32,709 nucleotides of DNA from Ferruginibacter sp. GTDB lineage: Bacteria; Bacteroidota; Bacteroidia; Chitinophagales; Chitinophagaceae. The position numbers and the translations under genes are program-made. Location of the stretch: positions 1 to 32,709 of the forward strand of contig JAOQAK010000012.1 in the NCBI GenBank assembly GCA_025963635.1. The letters run 5' to 3'. Shown here piece by piece: positions 1 through 9,493 of the stretch (positions are counted from its first letter, which is position 1; each line of letters starts with the position of its first letter). The notes under the pieces were generated by a model. The model was given only the letters and a program-made list of their open reading frames with translations, had not been told where the DNA came from and did not search any database.

Positions 1-292
1 TCTGCTGCTGGTTAGTTATTCACACAAAATTGTGGATTCTAAAAAGAAAAAAAGTAACAAAAAAAGAAAAGGTAATAATAGTAGCTTATCTTTTAATAAA
101 TAGACAATACAAATCTAAAGGACACAAGAATGTTGCCATGAAAAACAAATGCTGGTAACAAACAGATTACTTATTTAACTAAATTAATTCTCGATTCACT
201 GTTGAAGATTCGTCTTTCACTATTCAATGTCGTTTATTGTTGTATGTCCCATAAGACCATTTAGCCGGTAGAAAATCAGAACTGAAAAGCAT

Positions 293-343
293 TCCATCGG
301 AACGTTTCGTGTTATTCGCTTTAGCACCAAACGTTCCGATGGA
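293..343. repeat. 15-bp inverted repeat, possible stem-loop
   Basis: TCCATCGGAACGTTT (293-307) is followed after 21 nt by its exact reverse complement (329-343). Inside the loop, GTG and CAC could add three more pairs. It lies about 140 nt beyond the lutB stop codon. It could be a distal transcription terminator or a dispersed extragenic palindrome. No long T run follows on either strand, so the terminator role is uncertain. Confidence 0.6.
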
Positions 344-380
344 CGTGATATATTATTTTGATTATTTGCTACCCACCAAA

Positions 381-395
381 TGCCCCGCTGGGGCA
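381..395 (-). terminator. Short GC hairpin after lutB, possible terminator
   Basis: TGCCCC and GGGGCA pair perfectly around a 3-nt loop. On the minus strand the stem is followed by only TTT, so this would be a weak terminator for the lutA-lutB transcript. It lies about 90 nt past the lutB stop. Confidence 0.3.
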
Positions 396-422
396 GGCGT
401 TCTTTTAACTAAACGCCCTTGA

Positions 423-470
423 TTCACCATTCACGATTTACCAATTCACAATTTCACCATTGACTGTTGA
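423..470. repeat. Degenerate tandem TTCAC-type repeats
   Basis: Several related units (TTCACCATT, TTCACGATT, TACCAATTCAC, TTTCACCATT) run in tandem just past the lutB stop codon. Similar low-complexity intergenic heptad arrays are common in this phylum to my knowledge. A related but weaker set occurs around 186-235. No function can be read from the sequence. Confidence 0.45.
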
Positions 471-481
471 CCGTTCGCGGT

Positions 482-1879
482 TCATTCGCCTTCCTTCTTC
501 TTTTCCTTTTCACTTTTAGCGTACCATTCTGCAAATGACTCCTTTGATCCTTCCGGCATATCGCGTTGCCTGAACCAGGGATTTAATTTATTATTTACAA
601 CGAATGGAATATTGTGTAAAACCCATCTTCCTGCTTTGCCTGTGGTTGCAAGATTCCCGGGGGATGATAAGGTCCATGCCATGGCTTTCATACCCAGCGC
701 TTTGGTATTTGCCGCATATCCTTCCTTCACGATCTCTTGCCTCCATTTATACAACTGCTGATGGATATTAATTTTTACAGGGCAAACATTGGAACAGGAG
801 CCACAAAGCGTAGATGCAAACGGCAAATCCGCATGCTTCTTCATATCAAGGTTGGGCGCCAGGATTGCACCAATTGGCCCGGAAATAGTATTTTGATAGC
901 TAAGTCCCCCACTCTTCCTGTAAACGGGGCAGGTGTTCATACAACCGCCGCATTTAATACATTTTAACGAGTCCCTAAAATCCGGCCGGCCCAACTGCCG
1001 TGTCCTTCCGGCATCCACCAGTATAAGGTGCATTTCCTGTCCTTCACGGGGCTTCTTGTAATGGCTTGAATAAATAGTGATCGGCTGACCGGTGGCGCTT
1101 CTCGCGAGCAATCTTAAAAATATGGCCAGGTGTTTTTTTTGTGGTATTAACTTTTCGAGCCCCATGGATGCAATCTGTACCTCGGAAAGATGAGCGCCCA
1201 TATCCGCATTGCCTTCGTTAGTGCATACAACATATTCCCCTGTTTCCGCCACTGCAAAATTAACACCTGTTAGTGCGCCACGTCTTGTAAGAAACACATT
1301 TCGTAAATGTTTACGGGCAACTCTTGTAAGCTGCGTAGGATCCGACAAGCCTTTTTCGGTTCCCAGGTGTTTGTGAAATAATTCGCCAATCTCTTCTTTC
1401 TTCTTGTGAATACAGGGGAGAACGATATGGCTCGGGGGTTCATTGTCGATCTGCTGAATGTATTCTCCCAAATCAGAATTGATTACACTTATTCCGTTAG
1501 CATCAAGGTATTCATTCAGCTGGCATTCTTCAGTAAGCATCGACTTACTTTTCACCAGCTGTGTTATTTCTTTTGCTTTCAATATAGCATACACGATGCG
1601 GTTATGTTCTTCCGCATCTACTGCCCAATGCACTGTAACACCATTCTTTGTAAGGTTGGCTTCAAACTGCAAAAGATATTCATGAAGATTGGAAATCACA
1701 TTGCTTTTAATCATCGATGCTGCTTCGCGGAGCTGTTCCCATTCGGGTATTTGCTTTGAAGCGATATCGCGTTTTTCACGGATATACCATAATGCTCCAT
1801 CATGCCAGTCTACCCGCTCTTCATCTTTAATAAAAGCTTCTGCCAGGGCAGCATGATCCTTTACCTTAGTCTCTTTCAT
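482..1879 (-). CDS. lutB: LutB-like iron-sulfur lactate oxidation protein
   Basis: This 465-residue cytoplasmic protein matches the LutB subunit of the LutABC L-lactate oxidation system, which converts lactate to pyruvate. The N-terminal two thirds is a LUD-type domain (roughly 60-290, with TRRGALTGVNFAVAETG near 198-214). A ferredoxin-like region with two cysteine clusters follows: C307/C310/C313/C317 (CIKCGGCMNTCP) and C359/C362/C366 (CGSCSNVCP). These are the expected ligands for 4Fe-4S clusters. The start ATG overlaps the lutA stop codon in an ATGA, which indicates translational coupling. It is the last gene of the long minus-strand locus, and no lutC follows within the window. The family assignment is strong. 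Lactate as the actual substrate here is inferred from the family. Confidence 0.9.
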   Translation of the reverse strand: MKETKVKDHAALAEAFIKDEERVDWHDGALWYIREKRDIASKQIPEWEQLREAASMIKSNVISNLHEYLLQFEANLTKNGVTVHWAVDAEEHNRIVYAILKAKEITQLVKSKSMLTEECQLNEYLDANGISVINSDLGEYIQQIDNEPPSHIVLPCIHKKKEEIGELFHKHLGTEKGLSDPTQLTRVARKHLRNVFLTRRGALTGVNFAVAETGEYVVCTNEGNADMGAHLSEVQIASMGLEKLIPQKKHLAIFLRLLARSATGQPITIYSSHYKKPREGQEMHLILVDAGRTRQLGRPDFRDSLKCIKCGGCMNTCPVYRKSGGLSYQNTISGPIGAILAPNLDMKKHADLPFASTLCGSCSNVCPVKINIHQQLYKWRQEIVKEGYAANTKALGMKAMAWTLSSPGNLATTGKAGRWVLHNIPFVVNNKLNPWFRQRDMPEGSKESFAEWYAKSEKEKKKEGE

Positions 1880-2616
1880 AATTCAGCATTTAAGATTTCA
1901 GCGATGTGTATTATTTTGACGGTACTTTTATTTCTGTGAAGAATCCCTTCAAGATGCATCAGGCAGGACAGATCGGATGAGGTAATAAATTCCGCCCCGT
2001 TTTTTGTATGATCTGTTACCCTGTCTTTTCCCATCTTTACAGAAACGGCTTCTTCAGCAACACAAAAAGTTCCTCCAAACCCGCAGCATTCATCTTTACG
2101 GTCCAGTTCAATTTGCTGCAAGCCTTTTACCATATTCAACAGCCGTTGCGGCTTCGAAAATGGAGGCGCATTCAATTCGCTCATTTGGGATAAATAGAGT
2201 CCGCGTAATCCGTGGCAGCTATGATGCAATCCAACCTTACGAGGGAAGCTTGCATCCAGTTTCTCCACTTTCAGCACATCTGTTAAAAACTCAGCCAGCT
2301 CATACAGTTTAGACCGGATGGCGTTCGCCTGCTCCGGGTATTTCTGAGAAGCAAGATGATCTTTCACGTGCAATACACAACTGGCCGACGGAGCAACGAT
2401 ATAATCGAATGCAGAAAAATTTTCTATAAAAAGCTCGTTGCATTCCTGCGAAAGATGCTCGAAACCCGCATTGGCCATGGGCTGGCCGCAACAGGTTTGC
2501 TTTGGGGGATACACCACTTCTACTCCTAATTTCTGCAATAACTGTAAGGTAGCTTTTGCAGCATTCGGATAAAACTGGTTAACATAGCAGGGTATAAAAA
2601 GTGCAACCGTCATCAT
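1876..2616 (-). CDS. lutA: LutA-like (Fe-S)-binding oxidoreductase subunit
   Basis: This 246-residue protein belongs to the cysteine-rich CCG-domain family (LutA/GlpC/HdrB type). The two diagnostic motifs are visible: CCGQPMANAG at 42-51 and CCGFGGTFC at 177-185, with the intervening HHSCHGLR at 131-138. These ligate an Fe-S cluster and accept electrons with LutB. It overlaps lutB by 4 nt. Two adjacent Met codons begin the ORF, and the second is an equally good start. With the LctP-type permease at 17392-19176 it would complete a lactate uptake and oxidation route. The third subunit, LutC, is absent from the window, so the complex may be two-component or LutC may be encoded elsewhere. Confidence 0.88.
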   Translation of the reverse strand: MMTVALFIPCYVNQFYPNAAKATLQLLQKLGVEVVYPPKQTCCGQPMANAGFEHLSQECNELFIENFSAFDYIVAPSASCVLHVKDHLASQKYPEQANAIRSKLYELAEFLTDVLKVEKLDASFPRKVGLHHSCHGLRGLYLSQMSELNAPPFSKPQRLLNMVKGLQQIELDRKDECCGFGGTFCVAEEAVSVKMGKDRVTDHTKNGAEFITSSDLSCLMHLEGILHRNKSTVKIIHIAEILNAEL

Positions 2617-2664
2617 GAGTTTGTTTAAGTAACCTGGTTATGTATTAGTACGATCGATCCTGGT

Positions 2665-4821
2665 TTAATTATAAAGACAACACAAAAGCTCAAAATCATT
2701 GATGGCCGGTACTGTGCATTCGAGCCAACCATCCTTTTGTTTAAAATCAATTGATTCGCCTGCCCTCATTAACCTGATTTCCTTTACCGGCTTCAATGGC
2801 TTAAAACGGATTGTCGTATTATGTATTTCAACAGGTTCCAATATAGAAGCCCCAATCTGGCCGGAATGATTCAACATGCCGATCCATTCAAATGCACCAT
2901 TGCGATTTGCCATCCTGGTCATTTCAATAAGTGGTGAAGCATTGGTAATAATTGAAGGCTCAATGTTCAACATATTTTTCAATGCAGCAGTAAACAATTT
3001 TTTATGGGCATAATGGCCCTTGAAATGATATTGAGCCCCGATTGCCCATGGGATATAAACTGATTTTCCTTTCCCAAAAATATTACTAATTATGCCGGGA
3101 AAGGTGGTTATTTCACTATCATCATAATAAGATTTTTCCGGCGGACCAAACCTTGTGGCAGGCAATAATTTCAAATACCCGGTTGACTTGCTATTGGTTC
3201 TGCATTCCAAAAAGTCTCCATACATCATCATAAGGTCAACATCTTCAAATTCCTTTTTCCCCAACACGGTTTTATCGTTTCCCGATATCTTCAGGTACGT
3301 AGATTTAGCCTGGTGAAAGAGGCTATACCGCGGCATTACTCCAAGGGATTCAAGTCCTATCCTGTTTCGTGCCGTTCCCATTCCGTCGTTTGTTGAAGTA
3401 AACCCGGTAACCAGTATTTTGCCACCGTTTTTTACATAATTATCAATCAACAAAATAAAGGCATCATCCATGTCACTCACATCACCCAAAATAAGGGCGT
3501 CATATTCGTCCAGTTTCCTGGGCAGCCTGGCACTGCCTGCAGCCTGCGGCTCAATTACATCAAACATTATATGCTCTTCAGTCAATAATTTGATCATTCC
3601 CCGATACTCTTCGGTGGAACCACGGATAAGCGCCACATTACTTACAGGCTGAAGGTTCGTAAATAATTGTTCATTAGTTTTATGAAAACGATAAATATCA
3701 TTCATGACAGGAATGAATCTCCTGTCTTCCTGGTTAACCAGTGTTCCTATAACATACACATCCAGCGGCGCCCCGTTCAGCATATTCTCCAGCACCCATA
3801 TCCGGGAGATATTGGGTGAGGTGGCAATATGGCGGTAGCCGATCGCAAGAAAATACTGCAACAGGTTACTGGGTACTCTATCCTTATACGAACCCAATAC
3901 CCGTTTTACATGATCGGTAGAAAAATAGTTCCATTCATATTCCGACGTTAACCAGGAGCTTGACTCACTGCGGGTCATATCAACACCGGCATCTGTATAA
4001 GTGGATATGATCAAGTTTGGATTTTGTTTTTTAATAAAACTTCCAATCTGAGTAAACAGTTTTTCTGAAGTGGATTTCCTGAATGCGTTATAGCGTCTGT
4101 AGACAGGGTCATTTAAGTCTTCTTTTACCGGAAGCACCATGCCTGTGGAATCATGAAATCTTTTTTTACAATTTGCACATTGACAGATACCATGGTAAAT
4201 ACCACTATAGTCAGTGGTTGTATAACCGGGCATATTAAAAAATATGCCATCAAGGTCATAATTGGCAATGACCTCTTTTAGTATTTCGAAAGTATATTGT
4301 TGCTGGTACCCCCCGTTTACACAGGTATGCACCTGGCCATTGTAGTTAACATTTTTGCCATCGGTTCCCACGTACAACCATTCCGGCTTTTTTGCAGCCA
4401 GTGACTCGTTGATCTTACTTACATCAAAACGGCCCAGCACTTTGATTCCTTTCGCATGCAGCCTTTCTACAAGATCGCCTGTAAGATCGCCTTTCATGTA
4501 TGGATTGGGATAATGAAAAGGTAGCCTGGTAGGATAGTTGGCAACAATTCCCCCAACATTTATTATTACCACATTTGCTGACGCAGCTTCAATTGAATTT
4601 ACAAACGCATCTTTATCCATCATCGCATCAATCTCCCGGAGGTTGGTCTGTATCAGCCTGATCGGTGTACGGTTCCACCAGGTAGTATCATAACGGCCCG
4701 GGTCAATAGGAGCTAATTGAGCAAAGCAGTTTACATGGCTTATTAATAAAAGCAGCAAACCACAACTGCAATAAAACAGTGGTATTTTCACAAACATTCC
4801 AGGTGTGAATTTTCTTTTCAT
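2665..4821 (-). CDS. Secreted GH42-like (GHL6-type) protein, paralogue 1
   Basis: This is a 718-residue exported protein with an N-terminal hydrophobic signal (about 12-35). The mature part starts with a DPGRYDTTWW motif and a TIM-barrel-like domain resembling hypothetical glycosyl hydrolase family 6 / GH42. A beta-galactosidase-trimerisation-like (class I amidotransferase-like) domain follows around 395-500, then a C-terminal beta domain. C167 and the C213-x-C215-x2-C218 cluster (CQCANC) match the spacing of the structural zinc site of GH42 beta-galactosidases. The Asn-Glu acid/base motif expected just before that cluster is not present, so classical retaining GH42 chemistry is doubtful. It is about 75% similar by eye to the protein at 9494-11644, and each follows a GH67/GH20-like gene, so the pair is duplicated. 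The substrate is unknown. Confidence 0.75.
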   Translation of the reverse strand: MKRKFTPGMFVKIPLFYCSCGLLLLLISHVNCFAQLAPIDPGRYDTTWWNRTPIRLIQTNLREIDAMMDKDAFVNSIEAASANVVIINVGGIVANYPTRLPFHYPNPYMKGDLTGDLVERLHAKGIKVLGRFDVSKINESLAAKKPEWLYVGTDGKNVNYNGQVHTCVNGGYQQQYTFEILKEVIANYDLDGIFFNMPGYTTTDYSGIYHGICQCANCKKRFHDSTGMVLPVKEDLNDPVYRRYNAFRKSTSEKLFTQIGSFIKKQNPNLIISTYTDAGVDMTRSESSSWLTSEYEWNYFSTDHVKRVLGSYKDRVPSNLLQYFLAIGYRHIATSPNISRIWVLENMLNGAPLDVYVIGTLVNQEDRRFIPVMNDIYRFHKTNEQLFTNLQPVSNVALIRGSTEEYRGMIKLLTEEHIMFDVIEPQAAGSARLPRKLDEYDALILGDVSDMDDAFILLIDNYVKNGGKILVTGFTSTNDGMGTARNRIGLESLGVMPRYSLFHQAKSTYLKISGNDKTVLGKKEFEDVDLMMMYGDFLECRTNSKSTGYLKLLPATRFGPPEKSYYDDSEITTFPGIISNIFGKGKSVYIPWAIGAQYHFKGHYAHKKLFTAALKNMLNIEPSIITNASPLIEMTRMANRNGAFEWIGMLNHSGQIGASILEPVEIHNTTIRFKPLKPVKEIRLMRAGESIDFKQKDGWLECTVPAINDFELLCCLYN

Positions 4822-4872
4822 TTAGCAATAGTTATTTTCATGCATTCGTTTATAATTTCATTCGCAACATTT

Positions 4873-7155
4873 TCATTTTCTGAAGGGACTTTCCGTTGTA
4901 TATTTTGGTTGGTAGTGAATCGTTCCCGGCTTCCATTCTTTAGCAATGACAATATCCGCTTCCACTTTCGATATCAACGCCGGTATGTCTACAAAGCCAA
5001 CACGATTGTATAACGCTGGTTGATACAACGATCCGTATACTTTGGCGTATTGGGCCCAATAACCACGGGCTTGTATTAAATAATTGATTACCTTTTTTCG
5101 GTCCGCTTCATTACCGAATTGATCGAATTGTGCGAGACTGCAAGCCGCTTTCATTTTTGCAGCATAGTAATTACCAATATGGGCAAACGCTTCTATATCA
5201 CCGAATGTTTGATCAAGCTCGGTAAAAGAACCAGGCTTACGTGCCGGCAATTCTTTTAAACCTGATAATGCTTCCGCCGATAGCCTTGCCAGTGTATCTG
5301 CAACTGCCATCGGAGACTGCAGGGAATCAAGCTTTCCTTCATGCTGATATTTAGCCCACAGGTAAATATTCCGGATATTGCTGCCGGGCATCGGCTCCCG
5401 TTCAATGTAATCAGCAACGGTAAAAAAACCTTTGTGTGTTGGATGACTGATATTGGCTTCAGGAAACCATTTTAAATCGATATCGCCCCATACATACCGG
5501 GTGATCCATGGAAAGATCATGGAAGCTGCAGCCCATGGCTTGTATAACTTTTGCACCATCAGGGATGGAAAATGAGTTTGCAACGTTTTGAAAAACAGCT
5601 CATCGGGCAGGTTGGGATCATAACTTAGTCGGCCCCACAACATAAAAGAGTACCATTGTTTTTGTAAGATCAACGGATGTTCCGATCCTTTTGTTAAATA
5701 ATCACGGCCCCAGTTATAGCCATCCGGTCCCATATAATAGCCGGCAATTTTTTCGGGTTGCGGTATGTCTTTTATGAATTCCCTGGCAAAATTGTTATTG
5801 GCCCAGCGAAAGCTGTAGATATCGTCGTTGCGAATGGTTAGCCAGCTTTTTGTTTGCTGTGAAAGCAGGGGCATGGCTGCATCAATAAAAGGTGGATTCG
5901 TGATCGAATACATATGGGCGATGGCATATTTCAAACTGAGATCGATCGGTCCGGGGTAATCATGGAAAGCGTCTTTAATTTCGCTTAATGAAGTTTGATG
6001 GAAACGATGGATCAGCCGGAATTGCCTGCCAGGCTCTTTTTTTAAAGCATCGCGGATCCCTTCGCCATAGGTGCGCCACAACCATTTTTCATTGGCATAG
6101 TCACCCTTCAATTTCCCATTCATTGCTTCACCTGCAGTGATACCGATACCGGATAAATGCGGGTAGGTATTCACCATTTCCCTTACTGCCGCACGGAAGT
6201 ATGCGATGGTAGTATCGTTATCCTGTTTATCAGTGATGCCGTACTTGCCATCAGCGCCATTGGTAAAAATATTCCAGGTAAAAATGTATACTTCGATGCC
6301 CCGGTCGTTTGCCATCTGCATGACGGATTTCCAAAAAGATATCTTTTCATCGATCGACATCTTTTTTATTATTTCGACATTCTTCAACAGGTTGGGCCGG
6401 ACAAAATTGAGCCCGTTATGGCTATACCCATCATCAAATTTTTCTTTGGTGCGCCACACATCATTCAATGCAACTTCGGGATATTCAGGAATTTTAACCA
6501 TGGAGGGAAAAGGATGCAGGCTCCACAGGCTCAAAACATTGTACCGGTTAACCACCATTTCATCTAGGTAAATTTCCCAAAATGATTTTTCCCAAACATT
6601 TGGAATATTTTGCTGGGCCGCATCACTCGGATCTGTATAACTCGGTGTACGGAGGTCGAGTGGAATATTAAATTTAATCCCTCTCCGTTCGAGATATGGT
6701 TTGTTGTCGGAATTGGTAATTGCATTGATGGTATGGATATGAATCGCTTCAGCAATATCAAGACCGCCATACATTGCACCGGTTTGGTCGCCCGCAAGGA
6801 TATAAATTATTTTTTGGTTGCCCTTTTTTTTAACACGAACTGCATAGGATTGCCATCCGAAATTTGACGGTAAAGCTAGATTTTCAGCTTTGGCAATTCG
6901 TATGCAGCTGATAGAATCCGAAATAATCTTGAGAACAATGTTTTCGCCAGCTGAATTATTTAAAGAATCCGTTTGAATCACAGTATATTTTTCCGCCTTA
7001 GCCGCTTTGCTAACCTGGTTACCGGCATACAGAAGCTGCGGGCTATTGGTATTTATTTGAATATTAATAGAAGTCTTTTGAGCAACAATTTGCTGAAAAC
7101 CTGTTATAAAGAATAACAGCGTGGTTGGTAAAAGGCGAATGATATTTATTCTCAT
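4873..7155 (-). CDS. Exported GH67/GH20-like glycosidase, paralogue 1
   Basis: This 760-residue protein has a clear signal peptide (about 1-26, ending VAQ). Residues 30-140 look like the small alpha/beta domain that precedes the barrel in GH67 alpha-glucuronidases and GH20 enzymes, including a GDQTGAMYGGLDIAEAI segment at 122-138. A TIM-barrel-like domain starts around 153 (YLERRGIKFNIP). A candidate catalytic acid is E343 in GIGITAGEAMNG. A helical C-terminal domain ends the protein. It lies 51 bp upstream of its GH42-like partner in transcription order, and a related gene pair lies at 9494-13920. Alpha-glucuronidase activity is a guess from fold. I can only support glycoside hydrolase-like, periplasmic or outer-surface location. 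Confidence 0.65.
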   Translation of the reverse strand: MRINIIRLLPTTLLFFITGFQQIVAQKTSINIQINTNSPQLLYAGNQVSKAAKAEKYTVIQTDSLNNSAGENIVLKIISDSISCIRIAKAENLALPSNFGWQSYAVRVKKKGNQKIIYILAGDQTGAMYGGLDIAEAIHIHTINAITNSDNKPYLERRGIKFNIPLDLRTPSYTDPSDAAQQNIPNVWEKSFWEIYLDEMVVNRYNVLSLWSLHPFPSMVKIPEYPEVALNDVWRTKEKFDDGYSHNGLNFVRPNLLKNVEIIKKMSIDEKISFWKSVMQMANDRGIEVYIFTWNIFTNGADGKYGITDKQDNDTTIAYFRAAVREMVNTYPHLSGIGITAGEAMNGKLKGDYANEKWLWRTYGEGIRDALKKEPGRQFRLIHRFHQTSLSEIKDAFHDYPGPIDLSLKYAIAHMYSITNPPFIDAAMPLLSQQTKSWLTIRNDDIYSFRWANNNFAREFIKDIPQPEKIAGYYMGPDGYNWGRDYLTKGSEHPLILQKQWYSFMLWGRLSYDPNLPDELFFKTLQTHFPSLMVQKLYKPWAAASMIFPWITRYVWGDIDLKWFPEANISHPTHKGFFTVADYIEREPMPGSNIRNIYLWAKYQHEGKLDSLQSPMAVADTLARLSAEALSGLKELPARKPGSFTELDQTFGDIEAFAHIGNYYAAKMKAACSLAQFDQFGNEADRKKVINYLIQARGYWAQYAKVYGSLYQPALYNRVGFVDIPALISKVEADIVIAKEWKPGTIHYQPKYTTESPFRK

Positions 7156-7241
7156 AATTGATAAACTATTTTAAAGCTTTTAGTCCGTATATCCGTATAA
7201 TTGTGGCCCATCAATTCTGACAAATTGAACAGCACAAAAGG

Positions 7242-8375
7242 TCATTTAGACATCGCCAATAAATTACCGATCGCTTCGGCAGTTCTAATAAGATTGTTTT
7301 CAGTAGAAGCGAGTGCTGTTGCCAGGTCACTTGGCTGGTGCCCGATTGGCATCAATACATCGAAGTAATTTTGTAGACCTGCATTTCTTTCCAATGGAAC
7401 TTTTCCAGCGAGTGCAATAACAGGAAGTCCATTTCCCTTTGCCTTGGCAGCTACACCAAACGGTCCTTTTCCCTGCAATGTTTGTTCATCAATGCTGCCT
7501 TCCCCGGTGATTACTATGTCCGCTTTTTTCAATGCAATATCAAAGCCTGTTAATTCTAAAAAGTGATCAATTCCATTTACAAGTTGTGCACCAAGAAACG
7601 CATATAAACCGGCTGCAGCTCCCCCAGCTGTTCCCCCATATTTTATATCCGACATGTCCTTACCGGTTTGTTCGAAAGCTACTGCGGCCAGCCTTCCCAG
7701 TGCTGCATCCAATTTTTGCACGCCTTCAGCAGTCGCACCTTTCTGCGGACCAAAAATGGCTGCTGATCCCTGCTTTCCCGATAACAAATTGTCAACATCG
7801 CACAGCACCACCACGGTCGATTCTTTTATGCGTTTATCCAGGTCCGTGAGGTCAACCGAAACAAGGTTTACCAGGCTTTCGGGGAGGTTCAACAATTCAA
7901 CTCCTGCCGCGCCCAGGAAACGAATGCCCAAGGCCTTTAACATTCCTGTTGCCCCATCCACTGTAGCCGAGCCGCCCATGCCAATGATTATTTTGCGGGC
8001 GCCTTTATCGAGTGCTATTTTAATTTGCTCGCCCGTTCCAAAAGAGGTAGCCCGTAATGGATTTAATTCATCATGGCTCAATAATCTTATCCCAGAGGCA
8101 TCGGCCATTTCTATGACGGCCGTGTTACCGTCATCAATTAATCCAAAACTTGTATTTATTTTTCTGCCGAGGGGATCATTTACGGTTGTAGCGATCAGTT
8201 TCCCGCCGCGTTTTTTTATGATGAGTTCCGCCGTACCATCTCCCCCATCTCCAATAGGAAAACATTCACAGGTACACGCCAGCCTGCTTTGCAACAATCC
8301 TTTACGAATTGCTGCTGCAGCCCCTTCTGCTGTCAGGCTGTGTTTAAATGCATTGGGTGCAATTAGAATGTGCAT
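7242..8375 (-). CDS. garK: Glycerate kinase (GarK/GlxK family)
   Basis: This 377-residue cytoplasmic enzyme is full length for the family. Diagnostic segments are APNAFKHSLTAEGAA (6-20), GDGGDGTAEL (42-51), GTGEQIKIA (113-121), GMGGSATVDGATGM (132-145) and the C-terminal TGEGSIDEQTLQGKGP. Bacterial members phosphorylate D-glycerate, usually to 2-phosphoglycerate, feeding lower glycolysis. It lies 60 bp downstream of the tartronate-semialdehyde reductase gene, the usual metabolic partner, which makes glycerate the likely product of the upstream steps. The symbol garK versus glxK cannot be decided from sequence alone. Family assignment is very secure. Confidence 0.93.
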   Translation of the reverse strand: MHILIAPNAFKHSLTAEGAAAAIRKGLLQSRLACTCECFPIGDGGDGTAELIIKKRGGKLIATTVNDPLGRKINTSFGLIDDGNTAVIEMADASGIRLLSHDELNPLRATSFGTGEQIKIALDKGARKIIIGMGGSATVDGATGMLKALGIRFLGAAGVELLNLPESLVNLVSVDLTDLDKRIKESTVVVLCDVDNLLSGKQGSAAIFGPQKGATAEGVQKLDAALGRLAAVAFEQTGKDMSDIKYGGTAGGAAAGLYAFLGAQLVNGIDHFLELTGFDIALKKADIVITGEGSIDEQTLQGKGPFGVAAKAKGNGLPVIALAGKVPLERNAGLQNYFDVLMPIGHQPSDLATALASTENNLIRTAEAIGNLLAMSK

Positions 8376-8435
8376 GGAGATGGTGATTGGGGTTAACAGT
8401 TATAATTGATCTATGGCTAATTAACATGCATGTGA

Positions 8436-9338
8436 TTATTCAGTTGCTTTACCTCCATCCATGTTGGCCAACTTTTCAAGTGCAAGATAAAGCGCCTGGT
8501 TACCTGAGGAGCCCTTACCCATTGCCTGTATGCTGATGTAGAGTTGCTTTACCAATGCAAGCCCGGGTAACGACAATTTCATTGCTTCCGCTTCTTCCAA
8601 TCCGATGGTAAGATCCTTTACAAAATTATCAACCGAAAACCCAGGCGAATAATCTCCCTTTACAATCTTGGGAGCCAATACGTCGAGGCTCCAGCAACCC
8701 GCTGCTCCTTTACTGATAGACTCTAACATGGTAGTCAAATTCAGACCCGCTTTTGCGCCATAGATCAACCCTTCACACACACCGATCAACGTGCCGGCAA
8801 TGGTAATCTGGTTACACATTTTTGCATGTTGACCAGCACCGGCGGGCCCCTGGTAAACCATATTTTTGCCAAATACTTCAAACATCGGGAGCACGGTATC
8901 AACTACCTCTTTTTTTCCACCGATCATGATGGAAAGCGTTCCATTGATAGCACCAAGCTGTCCGCCGGAAACAGGGGCATCAATGAAGTCTGACCCGGCT
9001 GTCGCTGCTTTTTCAGCGATCTTAATGGCCAGGCTTGGCTTTGTGGTAGTCATATCTACCAGCAGGGATCCTTGTTTTAATCCGGCAAATATTCCTTTCT
9101 CTCCGAAGTAACATTCCTCCACATCTTTTGGAAACCCGATGATGGTAACAATGACTTCAGAATCGGCAGCTAGTTCCGCAGGTGTATCAAACCAGGTGCA
9201 ACCCAATTCAATTAAATCAGCGGCCTTTTCTTTTGTACGGTTGTATACATTTATCTTGTACCCGGCGCTAAGCAAATGCTTTACCATGGGGTTTCCCATG
9301 AGGCCTGTACCGATCCAACCTATTTTTTTATTTTTCAT
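8436..9338 (-). CDS. garR: Tartronate-semialdehyde reductase-like dehydrogenase
   Basis: This 300-residue beta-hydroxyacid dehydrogenase has the Rossmann motif GWIGTGLMGNPM (7-18), the substrate-binding motif DAPVSGGQLGAINGTL (120-135) and the catalytic lysine K173 in GAGQHAKMCNQ. The family includes 2-hydroxy-3-oxopropionate (tartronate semialdehyde) reductase GarR/GlxR and 3-hydroxyisobutyrate dehydrogenase. The adjacent glycerate kinase strongly favours the GarR reaction, tartronate semialdehyde to D-glycerate with NAD(P)H. A GC-rich hairpin (9358-9397) separates it from the preceding GH42-like gene, so it could be partly independent of the transcript upstream. Confidence 0.88.
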   Translation of the reverse strand: MKNKKIGWIGTGLMGNPMVKHLLSAGYKINVYNRTKEKAADLIELGCTWFDTPAELAADSEVIVTIIGFPKDVEECYFGEKGIFAGLKQGSLLVDMTTTKPSLAIKIAEKAATAGSDFIDAPVSGGQLGAINGTLSIMIGGKKEVVDTVLPMFEVFGKNMVYQGPAGAGQHAKMCNQITIAGTLIGVCEGLIYGAKAGLNLTTMLESISKGAAGCWSLDVLAPKIVKGDYSPGFSVDNFVKDLTIGLEEAEAMKLSLPGLALVKQLYISIQAMGKGSSGNQALYLALEKLANMDGGKATE

Positions 9339-9357
9339 TTTGCAAATTTTTATAACC

Positions 9358-9397
9358 TCACCCCCAGCCCCTCTCCGAAGGAGAGGGCTGGGGGTGA
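9358..9397. repeat. GC-rich hairpin between genes (dispersed palindrome type)
   Basis: TCACCCCCAGCCCCTCTCC pairs with GGAGAGGGCTGGGGGTGA across a 3-nt loop, giving 18 pairs with one bulged C. The TCACCCCC...CTCTCC palindrome type is frequent between genes in this phylum to my knowledge. It sits between the GH42-like gene and garR, where it could attenuate or stabilise the transcript. Confidence 0.6.
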
Positions 9398-9493
9398 CCC
9401 TGATGCTTCATGGATTTTTTCGATCAGGGTTACTGTCCTTTCTACCTTTTAGTTTAGAGCTGGATGTTGTCGAATGCACTGCATTTAACATAT

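Larger units (their letters stand above)
1..481. other. Non-coding stretch downstream of lutB
   Basis: I see no credible gene here. The first 120 bases are A-rich. The stretch contains an inverted repeat (293-343), a short GC hairpin (381-395) and a run of degenerate TTCAC(C/G/T)ATT units (about 423-465), all annotated separately. The lutC gene that often accompanies lutA and lutB is not present here. Confidence 0.6.

Noticed and set aside
7654..8409. A 251-residue plus-strand frame
   Set aside because: It is entirely antisense to the well-supported glycerate kinase gene.
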